From Paratissierella sp033809995 (GTDB taxonomy: Bacteria; Bacillota; Clostridia; Tissierellales; Tissierellaceae), in the NCBI GenBank assembly GCA_033809995.1, contig JAPXKQ010000087.1, positions 1 through 10,143 on the forward strand: a DNA stretch of 10,143 bases. Direction: 5' to 3'. Below, piece after piece: positions 1 to 5,660 of the stretch. The position numbers were made by a program, and so were the translations under genes. Every line of letters begins with the position of its first letter. Position 1 is the stretch's first letter. Under the pieces are notes generated by a model, which made no database searches, was not told where the DNA came from, and was given only the letters and a program-made list of their open reading frames with translations.

Positions 1-2
1 GA

Positions 3-452
3 TTTAAAGTAGAAGGTATGAGAGAGTTAGAACGTAGCCTTAAAAAACTAGGACAAGTACCTCAAAAACACGTTACATCAAGTGCTAGAAAAGGTATGAA
101 TGTAGTTTTAAAACAATCTAGAGCCACAGCTCCATATGACGAAGGATACTTGGAAAAGGGAATGAAATTAAAAGGCGAACGTTCCAGGGTTAAAGGTAAA
201 AAAATTTATCAAGTTATATTCAATCCAGATATGAATCATATATTCCAAAAACCTAACAAAGAAGGTAAAATCACAGGTTACTACCCAGTATCACAGGAAT
301 ATGGTTTCTTTGCTAAGAATGGCAGATATATTCCAGGATATAGATTTATTCATGATAGTTTGGCAGAAAACACTAGGAAAGTAGAAAAAACAATCGTAAG
401 CGAAATGCAAAAGAAAATAGATGCTGAAATAGCGAAAGCGGGGTTGAAATAA
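3..452 (+). CDS. HK97 gp10-like head-tail/tail completion protein (5' end outside window)
   Basis: The product resembles the HK97-gp10 family, small proteins at the head-proximal end of the tail that help join or complete it. Family-like signs are an early 'RATAPYDEGYLEKGMKLKGE' segment (AP followed by G-x-L near the middle of the N-terminal half), a central 'YYPVSQEYGFFAKNGRYIPG' segment, an F-I-H-D helix start, and a basic, helical C-terminus. An ATG at 18 would give 144 residues, but the frame is open from base 3 and reads FKVEG before that methionine. Family members commonly begin with a strand of the type 'x-K-V-E-G-hydrophobic-x-E-L', and no good ribosome site precedes ATG 18. I infer the true start lies upstream of the window. 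The stop is directly followed by the next ATG. The family call is confident; the exact role (adaptor or tail terminator) is not resolved. Confidence 0.8.
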   Translation, partial: FKVEGMRELERSLKKLGQVPQKHVTSSARKGMNVVLKQSRATAPYDEGYLEKGMKLKGERSRVKGKKIYQVIFNPDMNHIFQKPNKEGKITGYYPVSQEYGFFAKNGRYIPGYRFIHDSLAENTRKVEKTIVSEMQKKIDAEIAKAGLK

Positions 453-638
453 ATGGATAAAGAAACTGTAAAAAAGATAATAAATGACTTCATTGATTCT
501 GTAGATGAAATACAGGATTTTTCAATTTCTAATGATGTAGAGGAAATAGACAGGTCTACATTAGATGGAGAAAATATAATCAGAATACCTACAGGCTTAA
601 CTAATATCTATATAACCACTTTTAAGGAGCCAAAATAA
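453..638 (+). CDS. small acidic protein of unknown function in the head-tail joining cluster
   Basis: This encodes 61 residues and I do not recognise the family. The N-terminal half (MDKETVKKIINDFIDSVDEI) looks like an amphipathic acidic helix. The C-terminal half (about residues 40-57) alternates hydrophobic residues and looks like two beta strands. No signal peptide or membrane segment is visible. Its ATG follows the previous stop with no gap, and a purine stretch (gcggggttgaa) about 7-13 bases upstream is a weak ribosome site. Its own stop overlaps the next ATG as TAATG. Sitting between the gp10-like and DUF3168-like genes, it is probably a minor connector or completion component made in coupled amounts. 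That role is inferred from position only. Confidence 0.65.
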   Translation: MDKETVKKIINDFIDSVDEIQDFSISNDVEEIDRSTLDGENIIRIPTGLTNIYITTFKEPK

Positions 639-1042
639 TGGAATCTGCATTGAGAAATGAGCTAGAAACTAAAATTGAAGAGTTAAAACCACTTGAAGAT
701 GGAACGGGCTATGTATTCCCCACAAACGCACCAGAAGGGGCTACAAGGCCTTATTTAGTTTATGCAAGGATTAACACTGATAAGTTAAAAACTCTTGATG
801 GGTACACGAACAAACAGGCACTTTCTTTTATGTTTTCAATTATGTCAACGCGTTATGGAGATATGAAAAGAATTACAAAGAAAGTAGAGAAATTACTAGA
901 ATCATTACCACAGACCACTATAAGTGGTTTTTTTATTGAAGATATAGACATAAACAATATAGATGAACAGTACGAACATGAACTTAAAGTTAATAGAGGG
1001 ATTATAGATTTTACAATTTATTTTGAGGAGAGTGAATTATAA
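638..1042 (+). CDS. tail completion/terminator protein, DUF3168-like
   Basis: This 134-residue protein has the layout of the DUF3168/SPP1 gp17-type tail completion family. An N-terminal helix (about 1-18) is followed by 'GYVFPTNAPEGATRPYLVY', a typical 'P-hydrophobic-x-P-Y-hydrophobic-V-Y' entry strand. A 'LDGYTNKQALSFMFSI' strand, a helix with 'YGDMKRITKKVEKLLESL', and a final beta strand (GIIDFTIYF) complete it. Such proteins cap the head-proximal end of the polymerised tube and allow head attachment. The start overlaps the upstream stop (TAATG), with AAGGAG at 624-629 as ribosome site. The stop overlaps the tail tube ATG in the same way. Family placement is by pattern recognition; the position between the gp10-like protein and the tube protein supports it. 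Confidence 0.75.
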   Translation: MESALRNELETKIEELKPLEDGTGYVFPTNAPEGATRPYLVYARINTDKLKTLDGYTNKQALSFMFSIMSTRYGDMKRITKKVEKLLESLPQTTISGFFIEDIDINNIDEQYEHELKVNRGIIDFTIYFEESEL

Positions 1043-1770
1043 TGGCTAAAGCAACAAGAGCATTGGGTACTAAATTAATGAAAGACACGCAAGCAATAGG
1101 AGGGCTTACTTCTATTGGTGGGATTGAAATTACAGCAGATGAAATTGATGTAACTACATTAGATTCAGATGGTGGGTACAAGGAATTTATTGGTGGATTT
1201 AAAGATGCGGGGGAAGTTACTATTGAAGGATTTTTTGATGCTGAAAATGATGGGCAATTGGCAATGGAAACTTCTTTAGATGAAGGATTAGCAGAGGATT
1301 ACAAAATAACATTTCCAACAAAGCCTGCTGCTGAATGGGCTTTCAAAGCAGTTGTAACAGGCTTCAAGGTAGGGGATGCAGATGTAGATGGAAATATAAT
1401 GTTTGGGGCCACTTTAAGAATTAGTGGTAAGCCAACATTAACAATTACACCTGAAGATACTACAGCATTATCAATAGATCCAGAAGAAGCAACTTTTGAT
1501 AAAAATTCATCCGGTGAATTGTATGATGATGTAGTATTTGAAATAACTCATAACACAAGTGGAGTTACACTAACATCTGTTAGTATTGGAGAAACTACAC
1601 TAACACCTACTACTCATTATACCGCTGATGGATTAGATGTAACGATACTTAAAACATACCTTGAAACGCTTGAAGATGGTAATGTTACAATCACATTCAA
1701 GACTAACAAAGGTGATGTAAATGCCGTAATTACAGTTGTTGACACAACAACAATTACACCAGAAGCATAG
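1042..1770 (+). CDS. major tail tube protein with C-terminal X2/Ig-like module
   Basis: The 242-residue product has two parts. Residues 1-137 look like a tail tube subunit of the lambda gpV-N/TP901-1 type: an N-terminal arm with 'GGIEITADEIDVTTLDSDGG', a 'GEVTIEGFF' strand, 'ITFPTKPAAEWAFKAVVTGF', and a closing 'GATLRISGKPTLT' strand. This domain polymerises as rings around the tape measure to form the tail tube. Residues about 144-233 match the X2 (CBM_X2, PF03442-type) Ig-like pattern: 'ATFDKNSSGELYDDV', then a strand ending in T-L-T-S-V-S-I-G, 'L-x-P-T-T-H-Y-T-A-D-G', 'V-T-I-L-K-T-Y-L-E-T-L' and 'G-N-V-T-I-T-F'. X2 modules occur mainly on cellulosomal and surface glycosidases; here one would decorate the outside of the tail. 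The ATG overlaps the previous stop, with GAGGAG at 1025-1030 (a long spacer of 11 bases). A terminator begins at its stop codon. Confidence 0.85.
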   Translation: MAKATRALGTKLMKDTQAIGGLTSIGGIEITADEIDVTTLDSDGGYKEFIGGFKDAGEVTIEGFFDAENDGQLAMETSLDEGLAEDYKITFPTKPAAEWAFKAVVTGFKVGDADVDGNIMFGATLRISGKPTLTITPEDTTALSIDPEEATFDKNSSGELYDDVVFEITHNTSGVTLTSVSIGETTLTPTTHYTADGLDVTILKTYLETLEDGNVTITFKTNKGDVNAVITVVDTTTITPEA

Positions 1771-1800
1771 GCTAGGATTTAATTCTTAGCCTTATTTTTT
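1769..1800 (+). terminator. intrinsic terminator after the tail tube gene
   Basis: The inverted repeat AGGCTAGGA / TCTTAGCCT (1769-1777 and 1784-1792) forms a 9-bp stem with one G-T wobble and a 6-base loop, followed by TATTTTTT to 1800. It overlaps the tail tube stop codon. The same operon continues 18 bases later, so it is probably a partial terminator that enriches transcripts for the abundant tube protein, or it is passed by antitermination. Structure is seen; the effect is inferred. Confidence 0.8.
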
Positions 1801-1817
1801 ATATAGGAGGAATATAA

Positions 1818-2144
1818 ATGAGTTATTATCCAATAAAATTAGACAAAATAAGAAATTTAAAATATGGAATGGTAGCAATAGACTTAATTGAAAAGAAGTA
1901 CAAGAAACCAATTATGGAAATAGAATCAATGCAGAATGGTAAGCTGACAATGGAAGAATATGCATACGTTATATGGGCAGGGTTAGTACACGAAGATAAA
2001 AACCTTACACCTAAAAAGGTAATGGAATTAATAGATGAACATTCATCATTATTGGCGGTTACAAAAGAGTTCTGGAATGCTTTTAATGCAGTATTTACAG
2101 ATGGTGAAGCCGAAGAAGTAGAGGAAGAAGGAAAAAACGAATAG
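1818..2144 (+). CDS. tail assembly chaperone, gpG-like (short frame)
   Basis: This 108-residue protein looks like a siphovirus tail assembly chaperone, the counterpart of lambda gpG. It has an 'I-K-L-D-K-I-R-N-L-K-Y-G' opening, a helix with 'AIDLIEKKYKKPI', and 'EEYAYVIWAGLVHEDKNLTP', a core motif of this group (W-A-G-L-x-H-E-D). A helix 'PKKVMELIDEH' leads to a strongly acidic tail, EAEEVEEEGKNE. Such chaperones bind the tape measure and recruit tube subunits; they are not part of the finished virion. The ATG has an excellent ribosome site, AGGAGG at 1805-1810. Near its end the codons AAA AAC, preceded by A, form a -1 slippery heptamer. Most ribosomes should stop at TAG 2142-2144, and a minority should shift into the next frame. 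Confidence 0.85.
   Translation: MSYYPIKLDKIRNLKYGMVAIDLIEKKYKKPIMEIESMQNGKLTMEEYAYVIWAGLVHEDKNLTPKKVMELIDEHSSLLAVTKEFWNAFNAVFTDGEAEEVEEEGKNE
2132..2138 (+). promoter_or_regulatory. -1 programmed ribosomal frameshift site (A AAA AAC)
   Basis: The heptamer A AAA AAC lies exactly in the X XXY YYZ phase relative to the 1818 frame (AAA 2133-2135, AAC 2136-2138), two codons before that frame's TAG. A -1 slip continues from 2138 without a stop into the frame ending at 2491. A purine-rich GAGGAAGAAGG at 2121-2131 could pair with 16S rRNA as an upstream stimulator, as known for dnaX. A weak stem of AGAAGG (2143-2148) with CCTTTT (2162-2167) is a possible downstream element. I am sure of the heptamer and frames, less so of the stimulators. 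Confidence 0.88.
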
Positions 2145-2182
2145 AAGGTGGTGAGAAAGAGCCTTTTACAATTAAAGGTGCT

Positions 2183-2491
2183 ATGAAACTCGCTGCCGAA
2201 ATAGAATTACCATTCTCGGAATTTTGGGAACTAACACCTTATGAATTTAACCTCATTGTAGAGAGTTATTCCAATAAAAAGAAAGAAAACTTCAAGGAAA
2301 AAATAAGTATTGCTTATTATAATGCAATGTGGGCTATCCAATGGCTAGGTAAGAAACAAGACCACCCGAAACCACTACAGGAAATATTAGATAGCTTATA
2401 TAAAGAAAAGAAAGTAATGACAGATGAAGATATGTTAAAACAAGTCCAGATACTAAATACGATATTTGGTGGAACTGTAAAAGAAAAATAG
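2183..2491 (+). CDS. tail assembly chaperone C-terminal part, gpT-like (expressed by -1 frameshift as gpGT)
   Basis: Bases 2183-2491 from the first ATG encode 102 residues, but the frame is open back through 2138. I think the functional product is the fusion made by -1 frameshifting: residues 1-107 of the upstream chaperone plus 117 residues, about 224 in all. The junction segment begins RIEGGEKEPFTIKGA. The downstream part has 'LPFSEFWELTPYEFNLIVESY', typical of the T half in phage chaperone pairs, and then a charged helical region with a conserved-looking 'AYYNAMWAIQWLGKK' segment. In lambda, the T domain contacts the tube protein while the G domain contacts the tape measure. Independent initiation at 2183 seems poor: AAAGGTG ends only 2 bases before the ATG. 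A separate short product cannot be excluded. Confidence 0.82.
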   Translation: MKLAAEIELPFSEFWELTPYEFNLIVESYSNKKKENFKEKISIAYYNAMWAIQWLGKKQDHPKPLQEILDSLYKEKKVMTDEDMLKQVQILNTIFGGTVKEK

Positions 2492-2505
2492 TTATCCTTG
2501 ATAAC
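2491..2505 (+). repeat. perfect 15-base palindrome overlapping the candidate -35 box
   Basis: GTTATC-CTT-GATAAC is a perfect 6-base inverted repeat with a 3-base centre. It begins immediately after the chaperone stop codon and overlaps the TTGATA -35 candidate. No U-tract follows, so it is not a convincing terminator. An operator, or a weak hairpin protecting the RNA end, is possible. The repeat is seen; any role is inference. Confidence 0.5.
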
Positions 2506-2526
2506 CTTTGGAATATTATGTAATAT
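2498..2526 (+). promoter_or_regulatory. candidate sigma-A-type promoter for the membrane protein gene
   Basis: TTGATA at 2498-2503 (5 of 6 to the -35 consensus) is separated by exactly 17 bases from TAATAT at 2521-2526 (4 of 6 to the -10 consensus). The region is intergenic and ends 33 bases before the ATG at 2560. AT-rich DNA gives many chance matches. The support here is the location in one of the few intergenic gaps of the operon and the pairing with a terminator after the gene. Confidence 0.45.
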
Positions 2527-2559
2527 AGGGGTAATAAATATTCTGTAGGGGGTATAATT

Positions 2560-2877
2560 ATGGGATTATATGGTTCACCTGATTTATCTAAAAAATATGG
2601 GAATATGGAAGAATACGAGAAGCAAAAGAAAAAACGGAACATCAGGATAAGCATACAAACCATTGTATTAATAATACTCTATATATTATTAATGATAAAC
2701 AATGACAATAGGTTAGTAATGACTGCATCATATATTGGAGTTCTCTCAATGATATATTTTATAATTAATTTTATAATGATGGTTTATAAGTTAATTAAAA
2801 AGCAAAGTGTAAATAAAGAAGTGATAAAAATATTAGTATGTATAGCATTATTCATAATAAGCGGATTACTAATCTAA
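2560..2877 (+). CDS. small three-helix membrane protein, probable phage moron
   Basis: This encodes 105 residues of no family I recognise. A charged N-terminal region (1-29, containing EKQKKKR) is followed by three hydrophobic segments at about 30-46, 53-76 and 88-105. The positive residues before segment 1 and between segments 2 and 3 (KLIKKQSVNKE) predict N-terminus in, C-terminus out. There is no cleavable signal. The ATG has AGGGGG at 2547-2552 as ribosome site. By hand count the gene is about 25% G+C, below the roughly 30-38% of sampled neighbouring lines, though hydrophobic codons explain part of that. It splits the usual chaperone-to-tape-measure order and is bracketed by a candidate promoter and a good terminator. 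I infer an independently expressed cargo gene, perhaps made from a prophage and acting in the host membrane (for example superinfection exclusion). An accessory tail-assembly or injection role is the alternative. Confidence 0.75.
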   Translation: MGLYGSPDLSKKYGNMEEYEKQKKKRNIRISIQTIVLIILYILLMINNDNRLVMTASYIGVLSMIYFIINFIMMVYKLIKKQSVNKEVIKILVCIALFIISGLLI

Positions 2878-2904
2878 GGCATCTACTACTGTAGGTGCTT
2901 TTAT
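2876..2904 (+). terminator. intrinsic terminator of the membrane protein gene
   Basis: GCATCTAC (2879-2886) and GTAGGTGC (2891-2898) pair as an 8-bp stem with one T-G wobble and a TACT tetraloop, followed by TTTTATT. Flanking AAG and TTT could extend the stem. It starts at the stop codon of the membrane protein gene and ends before the tape measure ribosome site, so tail transcription must read through it. Confidence 0.82.
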
Positions 2905-2930
2905 TATGCCTCAAAACAGGAGGTGAATAT

Positions 2931-5264
2931 ATGGCAAAATCGAATTTTATAGTTCGTGGTGGTGCGGATTTCTCAGGAATTCAAAAAGAAATGAACAAAA
3001 CTGAAAAACAGTTTAAGGGTTTTGAAGGGAAAATAAACAAAGCTTTTGGCGGAATAGCTGGCGGAATGGGGCTGAACTTAGGCAAGTTAAGTAAATTCGC
3101 ACTGATAGGTATGGCTACAAGAGAGTTATATAAATTTGGTAAAGCATCTATAGAAGTTGCATCTGATTTAGTAGAAGTTCAAAACGTAGTTGATGTTACG
3201 TTTGGGTCTATGTCTCAGGAAGTAGATGATTTCGCTAGTAATTCTATAAAACAATTTGGGCTTAGTGAATTGGCGGCTAAGAAATATTCATCCACAATGG
3301 GTGCAATGTTAAAATCTAGCGGTATAAGAGGAAATGCAGTTACAGAGATGTCTATAGATTTAGCCAAGTTATCAGCTGATATGGCAAGTTTCTATAATTT
3401 AAGCAACGATGTAGCATTTGAAAAGATTATGTCAGGTATGTCAGGTATGACACAACCTCTTAAAGAACTTGGTATCAATATGAATATAGCAAACCTTGAA
3501 AACTATGCTATGGCACAAGGGATTAGAAAGTCTTGGCAAGAAATGAATCAGGCAGAGCAAACAATGTTAAGATACAACTATTTATTAAGTGTAACGGGTG
3601 ATGCTCAAGGAGACTTTGCTAGGAATAGCGGAAGTTGGGCGAATCAAATTAAGATACTAAAAGAACAATGGCAAGAGTTTATGGGGCTTGTTGGTAAGGC
3701 ATTGATGGAAATAATGTTACCAGTTGTAAAATTCCTAAATAAACTGTTAGAAATATTAATTGACATCACTAAAGAAATAGGTAAAATCTACACACTAATA
3801 ACTGGTAAAAAAGCAGTCGTGGAAACAAATAATAAAATCAGTGATACAGCATTTGATGCAGCAGAAGGAGAAGAAGATTTAGCAGATGGAATAGGAAAGG
3901 CTGCAAGGGCAGCTAGAAAAGCATTAGCTCCGTTCGATGAATTAAACATATTGCAATCTAATTTGTCCGGTGGCGGTGGACTGGGTAATGCTTTTAGTGG
4001 TGGAAGTTTTGGAGAGTTAAACACAACTATGTCTACAATTCAAGTCGATAATGGGTTAGAAGAATCCAAAAAGAAATGGGAAGGGTTCTTTATATGGTTT
4101 ACCGATAGATGGAATAGGTTAAAACAAACATTTGCAGTACCTATTATGGTCCCAGCACCAATATTTGCATCTATTCCAAATCCTATATATAGACCTAATT
4201 GGGGGTTAACTCCTCCATTGATACCAACACCAGTATTCAAAGAGATTCCTAATCCAGTGTACGAGCCTAATTGGAATTTAGAATTACCTCCAATTCCACA
4301 AGTTGTGTTTAAGCCTATTGAATATACTGCATATGATTTTTCATTAGAAAACATAAAAACAAAAACATCAGAAGGATTAATTTGGTTGCAAGCAAAATAT
4401 GGTGAATTTACAACTCAATTAGATTTAGGGTTAACTACTGCTTGGAATACAATAGAAACAAATTATAATACTCATAAAGAAAATATGGGGATTATTGCAT
4501 CAGGCATATCGACAGTATTAGTCGCTAACATCAATCAAGGTTTGTCTAAACTAGGGATAAACACCAATCTTACAATTACTACTACACAAAATAATTGGCA
4601 AACGTGGGGGAAAAACCTTGGTGGAATAGCTATAGAAACCGCTAAATCTTTTTCTGCAAATATAGCATCTGGGTTTAAAGCAACTGCTTCTAATACAATC
4701 ACATTTGCGAATAATCAATTAAGCAATCTTAAAGCATGGGGGAACGGTGTATTGGAGGTTGCAGCAGAAACCTCTAAAGGGTTTGTCAGCAATATGGTGA
4801 GTGGGTTTATGACAGTTTGGGACAATTTTAAAAGTTTAATGTCAGCTATTGGTAAAAAAATCTCAGGTGCCTTTAAAGCGAATAAAGAAATAATAGTAAC
4901 TACTGCCATTATAGGTGGGGTAGCTTTAGCGGGAGTAGGACTGGCTTTAGCAGCACCAGCAGTAATACCTTATGTAGCAGGGGCATTGGGCGGACTAACT
5001 GCTATACCAGCATTAGCAAAAGGTGCAGTAATTCCACCAAATGATGAATTTTTAGCAATACTTGGAGACCAGAAATCTGGAAGAAATATCGAAGCTCCTG
5101 AAAATTTAATTAGACAAATTGTAAGAGAAGAATTATCAGGAAGTGGAGGAACAGAAGAAATAAACATTACTATGCCTGTTTACCTAAGTAATGAAAAAAT
5201 ATACGAAGGACAACAGAAGGTAAAAAGGCGAAGAGGACAAAGTTTAGTCGAGGGGGTGCTCTAA
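2931..5264 (+). CDS. tail tape measure protein
   Basis: This 777-residue protein is the longest in the window and sits after the chaperones, as tape measures do. It sets tail length and is threaded inside the tube. Residues about 75-250 resemble the PhageMin_Tail/TP901 tape-measure region ('VQNVVDVTFGSMSQEVDDFA', 'MLKSSGIRG', 'LSADMASFYNLS', 'MSGMTQPLKELGINM'). Residues about 340-365 form a Gly/Ser-rich linker. Residues about 410-470 hold proline-rich tandem repeats. Residues 654-695 form a long hydrophobic Ala/Gly-rich stretch, likely inserted into the host membrane during DNA entry. The C-terminus has 'LAKGAVIPPNDEFLAILGDQ' and a basic KVKRRRG tail, common in these proteins. I chose ATG 2931 because AGGAGGTG (2918-2925) precedes it at ideal spacing. 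An in-frame GTG at 2895 lies inside the terminator stem. The stop overlaps the next ATG. Confidence 0.93.
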   Translation: MAKSNFIVRGGADFSGIQKEMNKTEKQFKGFEGKINKAFGGIAGGMGLNLGKLSKFALIGMATRELYKFGKASIEVASDLVEVQNVVDVTFGSMSQEVDDFASNSIKQFGLSELAAKKYSSTMGAMLKSSGIRGNAVTEMSIDLAKLSADMASFYNLSNDVAFEKIMSGMSGMTQPLKELGINMNIANLENYAMAQGIRKSWQEMNQAEQTMLRYNYLLSVTGDAQGDFARNSGSWANQIKILKEQWQEFMGLVGKALMEIMLPVVKFLNKLLEILIDITKEIGKIYTLITGKKAVVETNNKISDTAFDAAEGEEDLADGIGKAARAARKALAPFDELNILQSNLSGGGGLGNAFSGGSFGELNTTMSTIQVDNGLEESKKKWEGFFIWFTDRWNRLKQTFAVPIMVPAPIFASIPNPIYRPNWGLTPPLIPTPVFKEIPNPVYEPNWNLELPPIPQVVFKPIEYTAYDFSLENIKTKTSEGLIWLQAKYGEFTTQLDLGLTTAWNTIETNYNTHKENMGIIASGISTVLVANINQGLSKLGINTNLTITTTQNNWQTWGKNLGGIAIETAKSFSANIASGFKATASNTITFANNQLSNLKAWGNGVLEVAAETSKGFVSNMVSGFMTVWDNFKSLMSAIGKKISGAFKANKEIIVTTAIIGGVALAGVGLALAAPAVIPYVAGALGGLTAIPALAKGAVIPPNDEFLAILGDQKSGRNIEAPENLIRQIVREELSGSGGTEEINITMPVYLSNEKIYEGQQKVKRRRGQSLVEGVL
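4158..4340 (+). repeat. 24-residue proline-rich tandem repeat inside the tape measure gene
   Basis: Two adjacent 72-base units (4158-4229 and 4230-4301) encode PIFASIPNPIYRPNW... and PVFKEIPNPVYEPNW..., each ending in a PP-x-IP turn. A degenerate third start (VVFKPIEYTAYDF) lies at 4302-4340. Shared positions include V/I-F, I-P-N-P-x-Y-x-P-N-W and P-x-I-P. The region joins the N-terminal tape-measure domain to the C-terminal half. Such rigid proline repeats could act as a spacer that changes tail length by unit number. Confidence 0.75.
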
Positions 5265-5656
5265 TGCGTTCATCAAAAGTATTTAGTATTGATGGAGAAA
5301 CATTCGACATCGGTGTTGTAAGTCTTAAGCGTGAAGCCCCTGTACTAGACAAATTCGCGGAAAGAACAGAAGATGGAGATTTAAACAGAGAAATAATAGG
5401 TGTTTATTTTAACTACACTATGACATTCCCTGAGATGAATATAAATACGAATGAATATGCAAGACTATATGATAAAGTAACTGAACCTGTAGAATTCCAC
5501 ACCGTCACGGTCCCTGGAACTATAGGTTCTTTTACCTATCAGGCATATATAACTGGTGTCACTGATGAGTTGTTGAGAATTGACCTAGATAAAGATATTA
5601 ACTATTGGGGGAATTTGCAAATCAAATTTATAGCCAAGACCCCTTCTAGGAGTTGA
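5264..5656 (+). CDS. distal-tail-like baseplate protein
   Basis: The product has 130 residues and is rich in predicted beta strands. It opens with a 'F-S-I-D-G-E-T-F-D-I-G-V-V-S-L-K-R' segment, followed by 'LDKFAERTEDGDLNREIIGV', 'NYTMTFPEMN', and a closing 'YWGNLQIKFIAKTPSR' strand. Small proteins of this type directly follow tape measures in many clostridial-type prophages, in the slot of the distal tail (Dit) protein that starts the baseplate. It is shorter than a full Dit (usually over 200 residues), so it may represent only the N-terminal ring-forming domain. The ATG overlaps the tape measure stop as TAATG, with AGGGGGTG at 5251-5258. I see no catalytic motif. The role is assigned from position and fold pattern, not from a firm family match. 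Confidence 0.6.
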   Translation: MRSSKVFSIDGETFDIGVVSLKREAPVLDKFAERTEDGDLNREIIGVYFNYTMTFPEMNINTNEYARLYDKVTEPVEFHTVTVPGTIGSFTYQAYITGVTDELLRIDLDKDINYWGNLQIKFIAKTPSRS

Positions 5657-5660
5657 TTAA

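Noticed and set aside
1739..1767. Perfect TTGACA at 1739-1744 as a promoter for the chaperone gene
   Set aside because: No -10 box at 16-18 bases, and the terminator immediately follows.
2895..2930. GTG start at 2895 extending the tape measure by 12 residues
   Set aside because: It lies inside the terminator stem and lacks a ribosome site; AGGAGGTG is perfectly placed for ATG 2931.
3760..3787. TTGACA-16-TAAAAT promoter-like sequence inside the tape measure gene
   Set aside because: It is a good consensus match, but it is intragenic in AT-rich DNA with no gene start, ribosome site or non-coding gap just downstream. Chance is likely.
4040..4354. Minus-strand open frame opposite the tape measure repeats
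   Set aside because: Its glycine/asparagine repeats mirror the plus-strand proline repeats; no ribosome site or context supports a gene.
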